Positions 1 to 6,264 of a DNA stretch of 10,160 nucleotides are shown in pieces (positions within the stretch are counted from its first letter, which is position 1; each line of letters begins with the position of its first letter). Source of the stretch: Methanobacteriota archaeon (GTDB lineage: Archaea > Thermoplasmatota > Poseidoniia > Poseidoniales > Poseidoniaceae); contig PCBQ01000038.1 in the NCBI GenBank assembly GCA_002731395.1, positions 1-10,160 of the forward strand, in the 5' to 3' direction. Both the position numbers and the translations under genes were made by a program. The notes under the pieces were generated by a model. That model did not search any database, was not told the DNA's origin, and saw only the letters and a list, made by a program, of their open reading frames with translations.

Positions 1-1035
1 ATGGTCATTGAACGCACAACAAACGACGACGGATTTGACCTTGACTTGTCTGCAGAGTTCATCGAACCCATGCTGGTTGAGAACCTCGATCGTTTCGTGC
101 TCTTCCCCATTCAGCACTCGGACATCTGGGAGATGTACAAGATGCACGCAGCATCGTTCTGGACCGCGGAGGAAATCGATCTTGCAGAGGACGCAAAGGA
201 TTGGGAGTCCTTGACGAGCGATGAACAGCATTTCCTGAAGCATGTGTTGGCGTTCTTCGCAGCATCAGACGGCATCGTGAACGAAAACCTGGTGGTGAAC
301 TTTGCCAACGAAGTGCAGTGGGCAGAGGCCAGAACGTTCTATGGTTTCCAAATTATGATGGAAAACATCCATGCAGAGACCTACTCGCTCCTCATTGATA
401 CATACATCAAGGACCCGAATGAGAAGGACCACCTCTTCAAGGCCCTCGAAACGGTGCCTTCAGTGAAAAAGAAAGGCAATTGGGCGCTGCGATGGCTCGA
501 CCAAAAGCGCGCATCCTTCCCTGAAAGGTTGGTGGCCTTCGCCGCTGTTGAAGGCATCTTCTTTTCAGGTTCTTTCTGCGCCATCTTTTGGCTCAAGAAG
601 CGAGGCCTCATGCCAGGTCTTACCTTCTCGAATGAATTGATCAGCAGGGACGAAGGGCTGCACTGTGATTTCGCCTGCTTGTTGCACGAAAAGCTCGAGC
701 GCCCCACGCCCGAGAACGTCATCCACAGAATCATCTCCGAAGCGGTCAAAATCGAAACGGAATTCGTCACCTCAGCGCTTCCTGTCCGTCTCATTGGCAT
801 GAACGCTGACCACATGAAGCAATACATCGAATTCGTGGCAGACAGGTTGCTGGTGGCGTTTGGAGTCTCGAAGATCTACAACGTCGAAAACCCGTTCCCG
901 TGGATGGAAATGATCTCCATGCAAGGGAAGACGAACTTCTTCGAAAAGCGCGTCGGAGAGTACCAAAAGGCCGGCGTTATGGACAGCACCCTCGGTGCGG
1001 TCCAACAGCGCTTCTCGATAGACGAAGACTTTTGA
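1..1035 (+). CDS. nrdB: Class Ia ribonucleotide reductase, beta (R2) subunit, eukaryote-like
   Basis: This cytoplasmic R2 subunit houses the diiron-tyrosyl radical that starts reduction of ribonucleoside diphosphates to deoxyribonucleotides, working with the alpha subunit just downstream. At 344 residues it aligns by memory almost end to end with the catalytic part of mammalian RRM2. Inferred iron ligands are D90 (AASDGIVNENL), E121 and H124 (MENIHAETYS), E184 (VEGIFFSG), and E218 and H221 (SRDEGLHCDF); their spacings match mouse R2. Y128 is the expected radical tyrosine, W54 (SFW) the radical-transfer Trp, and Y321 the C-terminal transfer Tyr. The acidic, Phe-terminated tail (FSIDEDF) matches the R2 peptide that docks on R1. 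The ATG is the first base of the window, so any upstream start or RBS is unseen. Codon use looks less GC-rich than in nrdA. Family assignment is certain; the exact N-terminus is not. Confidence 0.96.
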   Translation: MVIERTTNDDGFDLDLSAEFIEPMLVENLDRFVLFPIQHSDIWEMYKMHAASFWTAEEIDLAEDAKDWESLTSDEQHFLKHVLAFFAASDGIVNENLVVNFANEVQWAEARTFYGFQIMMENIHAETYSLLIDTYIKDPNEKDHLFKALETVPSVKKKGNWALRWLDQKRASFPERLVAFAAVEGIFFSGSFCAIFWLKKRGLMPGLTFSNELISRDEGLHCDFACLLHEKLERPTPENVIHRIISEAVKIETEFVTSALPVRLIGMNADHMKQYIEFVADRLLVAFGVSKIYNVENPFPWMEMISMQGKTNFFEKRVGEYQKAGVMDSTLGAVQQRFSIDEDF

Positions 1036-1081
1036 GCCGTCTTCAGTGATGGAAACTTTGCTGCTCACTTGGATAACAGAT

Positions 1082-1088
1082 AGGAGGG
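1082..1088 (+). promoter_or_regulatory. Shine-Dalgarno sequence of nrdA
   Basis: AGGAGGG lies 6 bases upstream of the nrdA ATG at 1095 and is a near-perfect complement to the 16S rRNA 3' end. It selects the first ATG over the second one two codons later. It sits at the end of the 59-bp spacer after nrdB. I see no convincing TATA element or hairpin in that spacer, so co-transcription from upstream of nrdB is the simplest reading. Confidence 0.85.
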
Positions 1089-1094
1089 TCAATC

Positions 1095-3488
1095 ATGGCA
1101 ATGCAGGTCATCAATAGGAACGGTGAGCGCGAAGACGTTCGCTTCGACGCGATCAAGGAAAAGTTGGCGGCTTTGGCCGAAGGTTTGGACACCCGCTGGG
1201 TGGACGTTGACCTGGTCACCAAGACCACCATCGAAGGCCTCTATGACGGCGTCAAGACCAGCGAGCTTGACCAACTTGCTGCCGAGACCGCGGCTGCACT
1301 CGCCTCTCACCATCCCGATTACTCACGCTTGGCGGCCCGCATTTGCATCGACGACCTCCACCGTTCCACCAAGGACAACTTCTCCGAGGTCATTGACGAC
1401 CTGCGGACCTTCGTCGACCCAGAGTCCGGACACCACGCCCCGCTCATCTCCGAGGAAATTCACGCCATCATCATGGCCAACGCCGAGCGTCTCAACAACC
1501 ACATCGACTACGGCCGTGACCACAACTACGACTACTTCGGGTACAAGACCCTTGAGCGCTCCTATTTGCTCCGCCTCAACGGAGAGGTGGCCGAGCGCCC
1601 CCAGCACATGCTGATGCGCGTCGCCGTGGGCATTCACCACGAGAACATTGACCGGGCGCTCCGCACCTACGACTTGATGTCCAAGGGTTACTTCACACAC
1701 GCGACACCGACGCTGTTCAACTCGGGTACCCCCATGCCACAGATGTCCTCATGCTTCCTCCTCACCATGCAGGACGATTCACTGGATGGAATCTATGACA
1801 CGCTCAAGCAGTGTGCGATGATCTCCAAGTCGGCCGGTGGCATCGGCCTCTCCATCCACCACGTTCGCGCCAAAGGTTCCTACATCAAGGGCACCAACGG
1901 TGCGTCCAACGGCATCGTTCCCATGCTCCGCGTGTTCAACGACACGGCCCGCTACGTCGACCAGGGCGGCGGAAAGCGCAAGGGTTCCATCGCCATCTAC
2001 CTGGAACCATGGCACCCAGACCTGCTTGAGTTCCTCGACCTGCGAAAGAACCACGGCAAGGAAGAGATGCGCGCTCGCGACCTCTTCTACGCCTTGTGGA
2101 CGCCCGACCTCTTCATGAAGCGCGTCCAATCCGACGGCGACTGGTCCTTCTTCTGCCCTAACGAATGCCCCGGCCTCCAGGACGTCCACGGCGCGGAGTT
2201 CGAGGAGCTCTACGCCTCCTACGAAGCCAAGGGGCTGGCCCGCAGGACGATGCCTGCTCGCCACGTGTGGGACAAGATCGTCGAGGCACAGATCGAGACG
2301 GGAACACCTTACATGCTCTACAAGGACGCTGCCAACTCGAAGTCCAACCAGAAGAACCTCGGGACCATCCGCTCCTCGAACCTCTGCACGGAGATCATGG
2401 AGTACACCGCGAAAGACGAGGTCGCGGTGTGCAACCTTGCGTCCATCGCGCTGCCCCGATTCGTGGATATGGACACGGGTACCTTCGACCATAACCTCCT
2501 CTATGACGTGACCTATCACGCGACTGGGAACCTCAACCGCGTCATCGACGTGAACTACTACCCGGTCGAAGAGGCGTACAACTCCAACATGCGCCACCGC
2601 CCCATCGGCCTCGGCGTGCAGGGCCTTGCGGACACCTTTGCGTTGCTCGACCTCGCGTTCGAGAGCGACGCCGCTCGTCAGCTCAACAAGGAAATCTTCG
2701 AGACCATCTACTATGCGGCCTGCTGCGCCTCGCTTGACGCGGCCAAGGCCGAAGGCCCGTACTCGAGTTTCGCCGGCTCACCCGCCAGCGAAGGCAAGTT
2801 GCAGTTTGACCTCTGGGGCATGAACGACCACAGCGGCCGCTGGGACTGGGATCAGCTCAAGGACGAAATCGTCCAACACGGCATGCGCAACTCGCTCTTG
2901 GTGGCGCCCATGCCCACCGCATCCACCAGCCAAATCCTCGGCAACAACGAATGCTTTGAGCCCTTCACCTCCAACCTTTACGTACGCCGCACCCTATCGG
3001 GCGAGTTCATCGTGCTCAACAAGCACCTGGTGCGTGACCTCATCGCACTGGACCTCTGGAGCGTCGGCATGAAGGATGAGATCCTCCGTCACAAGGGTTC
3101 CATTCAGGCCATCCCCGGGATTCCCGAGCACCTGCGTGAGAAGTACAAGACCACGTGGGAGATCAAGCAGAAGCGCGTCCTTGAACTCGCGGCTGACCGT
3201 GGCGCCTACATCGACCAGAGCCAGTCGCTCAACATCCACATGGTCGATGCGAACCCTGCGAAGGTCACCTCGATGCACTTCGCTGGATGGCGTCTCGGCC
3301 TCAAGACCGGGATGTACTACCTCCGGACCAAGGCTGCTGCAGACGCTATTCAGTTCACGGTTGAGCAGAAGACCGTCGAAGACCAGACGGTCAGCGGCCT
3401 CCAGAAGCGGGCTGAGGAAGCCGACAGCACGGACGCGATTGCGTGCAGCCTCGACGCGCCGGACGACTGCCTGATGTGCGGCAGCTGA
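1095..3488 (+). CDS. nrdA: Class Ia ribonucleotide reductase, alpha (R1) subunit, eukaryote-like
   Basis: This large subunit reduces ribonucleoside diphosphates using the radical passed from NrdB. At 797 residues it is close to human RRM1 in length and resembles it throughout. Residues 1 to about 95 form an ATP-cone (VINRNGEREDVRF start), including D59 at the position of the RRM1 activity-site Asp, so dATP feedback inhibition is likely. Catalytic residues follow family spacing: redox pair C220 (MSSC) and C446 (DEVAVC), thiyl C431 with N429 and E433 (SSNLCTE), and radical-transfer Y741-Y742 (TGMYYLR). The tail ends CSLDAPDDCLMCGS, with C792 and C795 as the thioredoxin/glutaredoxin-facing pair. 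PMPTAS (605-610) is the phosphate-binding loop. It lies 59 bp after nrdB and probably shares its transcript; its stop is 6 bp from the convergent zinc-ribbon gene. Activity-site regulation is inferred from the conserved cone only. Confidence 0.97.
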   Translation: MAMQVINRNGEREDVRFDAIKEKLAALAEGLDTRWVDVDLVTKTTIEGLYDGVKTSELDQLAAETAAALASHHPDYSRLAARICIDDLHRSTKDNFSEVIDDLRTFVDPESGHHAPLISEEIHAIIMANAERLNNHIDYGRDHNYDYFGYKTLERSYLLRLNGEVAERPQHMLMRVAVGIHHENIDRALRTYDLMSKGYFTHATPTLFNSGTPMPQMSSCFLLTMQDDSLDGIYDTLKQCAMISKSAGGIGLSIHHVRAKGSYIKGTNGASNGIVPMLRVFNDTARYVDQGGGKRKGSIAIYLEPWHPDLLEFLDLRKNHGKEEMRARDLFYALWTPDLFMKRVQSDGDWSFFCPNECPGLQDVHGAEFEELYASYEAKGLARRTMPARHVWDKIVEAQIETGTPYMLYKDAANSKSNQKNLGTIRSSNLCTEIMEYTAKDEVAVCNLASIALPRFVDMDTGTFDHNLLYDVTYHATGNLNRVIDVNYYPVEEAYNSNMRHRPIGLGVQGLADTFALLDLAFESDAARQLNKEIFETIYYAACCASLDAAKAEGPYSSFAGSPASEGKLQFDLWGMNDHSGRWDWDQLKDEIVQHGMRNSLLVAPMPTASTSQILGNNECFEPFTSNLYVRRTLSGEFIVLNKHLVRDLIALDLWSVGMKDEILRHKGSIQAIPGIPEHLREKYKTTWEIKQKRVLELAADRGAYIDQSQSLNIHMVDANPAKVTSMHFAGWRLGLKTGMYYLRTKAAADAIQFTVEQKTVEDQTVSGLQKRAEEADSTDAIACSLDAPDDCLMCGS

Positions 3489-3499
3489 GGCGCTTCAGC
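3484..3499. repeat. Short inverted repeat spanning the nrdA / zinc-ribbon convergent stops
   Basis: GCTGA (3484-3488) and TCAGC (3495-3499) are perfect inverted 5-mers around a 6-base loop. Each arm contains the TGA stop of one of the two convergent genes. It could form a weak bidirectional hairpin, but there is no T-tract on either side, so a terminator role is only a guess. Three of the five pairs follow automatically from two convergent TGA stops. Confidence 0.35.
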
Positions 3500-3659
3500 G
3501 GCAGCGACGGCACTGCACCCTTCGGTTCCCTTCGCGGACGGCATCTCCGCCGACCCTGCGCCCGCATGACATGCACGACACGCTCCGCTGGCGCGATCCG
3601 CATCGGTGGCAGGTTGAGCCAGGAATCGGGGATCTGCAACGGTCACATAGGCGAGGCAT
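3495..3659 (-). CDS. Small double zinc-ribbon protein (four CxxC motifs)
   Basis: This 54-residue, strongly basic protein has eight cysteines arranged as four CxxC knuckles: C5/C8 (CDRC), C17/C20 (CHRC), C29/C32 (CMSC) and C50/C53 (CRRC). Such spacing predicts two Cys4 zinc sites in about 50 residues, as in the small zinc-ribbon proteins common in archaea, which often contact nucleic acid or act as subunits of larger machines. Roughly a quarter of residues are Arg, which favours RNA or DNA binding. The start at 3659 is chosen because the first CxxC begins four residues later. An in-frame ATG at 3698 would add 13 residues without zinc-ribbon character. The only Shine-Dalgarno-like string (GTGGTGG, 3674-3680) is too far away, so the mRNA may be leaderless. 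The gene is divergent from the PKD gene and convergent with nrdA. No specific function can be assigned. Confidence 0.72.
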   Translation of the reverse strand: MPRLCDRCRSPIPGSTCHRCGSRQRSVSCMSCGRRVGGDAVREGNRRVQCRRCR

Positions 3660-3722
3660 GACGAAGATGTTGACCACCACGTATGAACAACGCTTCATGA
3701 ACTCACGAGCCTCAATGAAAGC
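3660..3722. promoter_or_regulatory. Divergent intergenic region, presumed to hold two promoters
   Basis: This 63-bp gap separates the start of the zinc-ribbon gene (leftward) from the start of the PKD gene (rightward), so it, possibly with the adjacent coding ends, should carry the promoters for both. I see no clear TATA/BRE pair and no strong Shine-Dalgarno close to either start. The contrast with the strong Shine-Dalgarno sites inside the operons would fit leaderless first genes, as is common in archaea. The promoter call rests on gene arrangement only. Confidence 0.35.
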
Positions 3723-4529
3723 ATGCTTTGGAGCGGATCGCTTGGCCCCCGCGTCACCGTTGCCTTGCTCTTGGCCGTGCTTTGCGTGGGTCTTGGCGGA
3801 GGTGCATTGCTTCAGGCCGGCGTCGCCAACGCACGCTCCTCCGAGGGAACATTGGGCATCGAGGCCTCCGAAACGGAAGGCGTCAACCGTTACGTGATGG
3901 TTGAGGTTGACGACGGTGACAACGAGGAGCGTCCTGAAGTCACGTGGTTCTTGCACACTTTCACCTTCCGAGCGGTGGGCATCCAAGACGATGCGTTGGC
4001 GACGTGGGATTTCGGCGACGGGTTCACCGCGAGCGGCAATGAGGTCAGCCATGCCTTCGAACAGGCCGGTCTGCACACGGTCCGGTTGACCACGGTTGGC
4101 GAGGGAGGCGTTCAGGACGTTGCTGTCGTGGTTCGTGTGAACCTGCAGGGCGAGGTTGAATCCGACAACATGGAGTGCACCTGCGCGCCGACCGGGAAGT
4201 CCACGTTGATCGACCTCCAAATCATCGAAGCGCCGGTGTTTGTGACCGGTGAGGTCCGGGTCGAACACGACGGCAGCAGCGAATCCTGCAGCATGCGGAA
4301 CCCGCTTCAGGAGTGCCACGTCCGCGTGCTGCTCGAGCGCGTTGAGGGTGGCGACGTCATCGAACAGCAAGAGCTGCACGACGCGACCTTCCGCGAAAAC
4401 GAGTTGATCATCGCGTTCGAACTCGTCGAGGTGGACCTCGAGGACGGGCAACTGCTCCGTCTTCGACTGGAAACCGACCAATTGCGTGATTGGCACAAGC
4501 CCAACACGGCATGGACCATGATGACCTGA
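3723..4529 (+). CDS. Secreted or membrane-anchored PKD-domain protein
   Basis: This 268-residue protein has a hydrophobic segment at about residues 11-34 after a short N-terminus with one Arg, followed by VANA at 34-37. That looks like a signal peptide cleaved after A37, or an uncleaved anchor. Residues about 72-140 form a PKD (Ig-like beta-sandwich) domain, with WDFGDG at 95-100, SHAFEQAG at 109-116 and HTVRLT at 118-123. The remaining ~125 residues, rich in Glu and Val, look like a second beta domain that I do not recognise. Four cysteines there (C152, C154, C189, C198) could form disulfides outside the cell. PKD domains usually serve adhesion or carbohydrate/protein binding; no catalytic motif is seen. 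An in-frame stop at 3684-3686 and no earlier ATG support this start. The gene stands alone, between divergent and convergent neighbours. Exact role unknown. Confidence 0.85.
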   Translation: MLWSGSLGPRVTVALLLAVLCVGLGGGALLQAGVANARSSEGTLGIEASETEGVNRYVMVEVDDGDNEERPEVTWFLHTFTFRAVGIQDDALATWDFGDGFTASGNEVSHAFEQAGLHTVRLTTVGEGGVQDVAVVVRVNLQGEVESDNMECTCAPTGKSTLIDLQIIEAPVFVTGEVRVEHDGSSESCSMRNPLQECHVRVLLERVEGGDVIEQQELHDATFRENELIIAFELVEVDLEDGQLLRLRLETDQLRDWHKPNTAWTMMT

Positions 4530-4539
4530 ATGCCTCAGG
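4525..4539. repeat. Short inverted repeat spanning the PKD gene / membrane protein convergent stops
   Basis: CCTGA (4525-4529) and TCAGG (4535-4539) are perfect inverted 5-mers around a 5-base loop. They contain the TGA stops of the rightward PKD gene and the leftward membrane-protein gene. The design matches that at the nrdA end. It may be a minimal bidirectional hairpin, but lacks a T-tract; function is speculative. Confidence 0.35.
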
Positions 4540-4777
4540 CGCGCTTCTTGACTGCGCTGGCCACCAGCGACAGCACCCACCATCCGATGGGCAGCGCGAG
4601 CGTGGCCACCAGGGTGGTCACCACCAAGGTTGGGACGACGGCTCCCTCGCTGGTGCTCCACGCCCAAACGGCGGTTGGGATGAGCACGATCCACAGCCAC
4701 CAGCGAGCGGCCCGGCTTGGCGTGCCTCGCCCCTCATGGTCCGGAATCGGAGCAAAGACGCGTTGCGCGAGACTCAT
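4535..4777 (-). CDS. Small two-helix membrane protein downstream of lpdA
   Basis: This 80-residue protein has a polar N-terminus (1-25), a Trp-rich hydrophobic helix at about 26-41 (WWLWIVLIPTAVWAW), a short loop (STSEG), a longer hydrophobic stretch at about 46-75 with WW at 66-67, and a basic end (KKRA). Two transmembrane helices with both ends inside is the simplest topology. It begins 43 bp after the lpdA stop on the same strand, so it is probably the last gene of the bkd operon. The ATG at 4777 is preferred because the next in-frame start (4870) would overlap the end of lpdA by 50 bp. No good Shine-Dalgarno lies at optimal distance; GGGAGAG is about 16 bases upstream. I do not recognise a family. 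A link to the dehydrogenase complex is suggested by position only. Confidence 0.68.
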   Translation of the reverse strand: MSLAQRVFAPIPDHEGRGTPSRAARWWLWIVLIPTAVWAWSTSEGAVVPTLVVTTLVATLALPIGWWVLSLVASAVKKRA

Positions 4778-4820
4778 GCAGCACCGGAGACGCTCTCCCT
4801 CAAGAAGAGGTGTCTGAGCC

Positions 4821-6251
4821 TCAGTTGGTGATGTGAATGGCGTGACCCAGCGAAGCCAGCACGGCTTCATGCGTCATTTCGGTCATCGTCGGGTGGGCGT
4901 GAATGGTCCCTGCGAGGTCTTCGAGGACCGCGCCCATCTCCAAGGCCAGCGTCCATTCGCCGACCAATTCAGAGATGTGGGTGCCGACGCCTTGGATGCC
5001 GAGCACGCGGTGGTCGTCTTCTCGGGCCACGACGCGGATGAATCCGCCCGTTTTCTCCGCCTCCATGGTCAAGGAGCGACCGTTCGCGGCCAAGGGGAAC
5101 TTGCCGGTGATGACCGGGTGGCCAGCGGCTTTGGCTTCGTCAGGTGACAGACCGACGCTGACGATTTCCGGCTCAGTGAACACGATGGCCGGCACGCCTA
5201 CGGGGTCATAGATGCGGTTTTTGCCGGCGATGATCTCGGCGACCATCTCGCCTTGGAAGGACGCTGTGTGTGCCAGCATCTCGCCCATCTCGGCGACGTC
5301 GCCAATGGCGTAGACGCCGCGCATGTTGGTGCGGCAGGCTCTGTCGACGCGCACGAAGCCGCGGTCGTCGAGTGCGACTCCCGTTGGTCCCAGGGCGGCG
5401 CTGTTTGGCTTGCGGCCCACGGTCACGAGGACTTTGTCACAGGCCAGGCGCTCTGGTTCGGTGCCTTCCTTGGCGTCTTTGGGGCTATAGAGCAGGCTGA
5501 TGCCGTCCTTGCCTTCCTCGACGCCTTTGGCGAAGACGCCGGTGATGACGTTGATCTTCAACTTCTTGAGCGTCAATTCGAGCGGGCGGCGCAGCTCCTT
5601 GTCGAAGATAGGCAACACGCTGTCCATTGCTTCCACGACGGTGACCTCACTGCCGAGCATGCGGTAGGTGATGCCGAGTTCGAGTCCAATGTAGCCGCCA
5701 CCGACGACGATGAGGTGCTTCGGAATCTCCGTGAGGTCAAGGGCGCCACGGGAGGAAATCACGTGGTCGCTAAAGGGCATGAAGGGCAACTCGATGGGCA
5801 CGCTTCCCGTGGCGAGGATGACGTGTTCTGCGCTGATGGTCATCGCGTCGTCCCCTTCACCGACACTGACGGTCTTGGCATCTTGGAACTCGGCCCAGCC
5901 GTGGACGATTTCGACGCCGGCCTTGCCGAGCAGGGTTTCAACGCCTTTGTTGAGGCGGTCGACGATGCCGTCCTTCCATTCGACCACGCCTGCCATGCTG
6001 ACCTCAGCAGGTGAGGGCAAGCTGATGCCTTGGTGGCCACCTTTCTTGGCGAACTTCGCGAGTTTGTCGACGGTTTGGGCGACGTTGATCATCGCCTTGG
6101 ATGGGATGCAGCCGCGGATGAGGCAGGTGCCGCCGGAGCGCTCACCTTCGACGATGACGGTGTCGAGGCCGAGTTGACCGGCACGGATGGCGGCGACATA
6201 GCCACCGGGGCCAGCGCCAATGACGAGGACTTGACAGGAACGTTGTTTCAT
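4821..6251 (-). CDS. lpdA: Dihydrolipoamide dehydrogenase (E3)
   Basis: E3 re-oxidises the dihydrolipoyl group of E2 with FAD and passes the electrons to NAD+. At 476 residues it has normal family length. Visible landmarks are the FAD dinucleotide fold VIGAGPGG (10-17), the redox disulfide C43/C48 in GGTCLIRGCIPSK, the ATGS motif (147-150), the NAD fold VVGGGYIGLE with E191, the second FAD contact YAIGD (314-318), and the C-terminal interface HAHPTMTE with catalytic H453 and E458. LIRG between the two cysteines differs from the frequent LNVG. The start is the ATG at 6251: a GAGGTGG Shine-Dalgarno lies 5 bases upstream, and the alternative GTG at 6260 is part of that Shine-Dalgarno. It follows E2 with 10 bp between stop and start, so it serves this complex, though E3 is often shared with other lipoyl enzymes. 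Confidence 0.96.
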   Translation of the reverse strand: MKQRSCQVLVIGAGPGGYVAAIRAGQLGLDTVIVEGERSGGTCLIRGCIPSKAMINVAQTVDKLAKFAKKGGHQGISLPSPAEVSMAGVVEWKDGIVDRLNKGVETLLGKAGVEIVHGWAEFQDAKTVSVGEGDDAMTISAEHVILATGSVPIELPFMPFSDHVISSRGALDLTEIPKHLIVVGGGYIGLELGITYRMLGSEVTVVEAMDSVLPIFDKELRRPLELTLKKLKINVITGVFAKGVEEGKDGISLLYSPKDAKEGTEPERLACDKVLVTVGRKPNSAALGPTGVALDDRGFVRVDRACRTNMRGVYAIGDVAEMGEMLAHTASFQGEMVAEIIAGKNRIYDPVGVPAIVFTEPEIVSVGLSPDEAKAAGHPVITGKFPLAANGRSLTMEAEKTGGFIRVVAREDDHRVLGIQGVGTHISELVGEWTLALEMGAVLEDLAGTIHAHPTMTEMTHEAVLASLGHAIHITN

Positions 6252-6256
6252 CTCAT

Positions 6257-6264
6257 CCACCTCA
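6257..6264 (-). promoter_or_regulatory. Shine-Dalgarno of lpdA fused to the E2 stop codon
   Basis: Read on the minus strand the site is TGAGGTGG: the TGA is the E2 stop and GAGGTG is a 6-base complement to the 16S 3' end, 5 bases before the lpdA ATG. It decides the ATG start at 6251 and implies coupling between E2 and E3 translation. Confidence 0.8.

Noticed and set aside
1779..2597. A 272-codon minus-strand frame opposite nrdA
   Set aside because: Antisense to conserved RNR sequence that contains catalytic residues; composition typical of a shadow frame.
3660..4700. The long minus-strand frame running into the zinc-ribbon protein from upstream
   Set aside because: This part is antisense to the PKD gene and to the spacer beyond; zinc-ribbon character begins only at 3659, so only the last 54 residues are accepted.
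4778..4870. A longer version of the small membrane protein starting at 4870
   Set aside because: It would overlap the end of lpdA by 50 bp and add a non-hydrophobic stretch; the ATG at 4777 gives a cleaner protein.
5253..6014. A 253-codon + strand frame opposite lpdA
   Set aside because: Antisense shadow of E3; Asp/Ala/Val/His-rich without motifs.
6252..6260. GTG at 6260 as the lpdA start
   Set aside because: That GTG is itself part of the Shine-Dalgarno (GAGGTGG) that serves the ATG at 6251, and the extra residues would add nothing to the conserved FAD fold.
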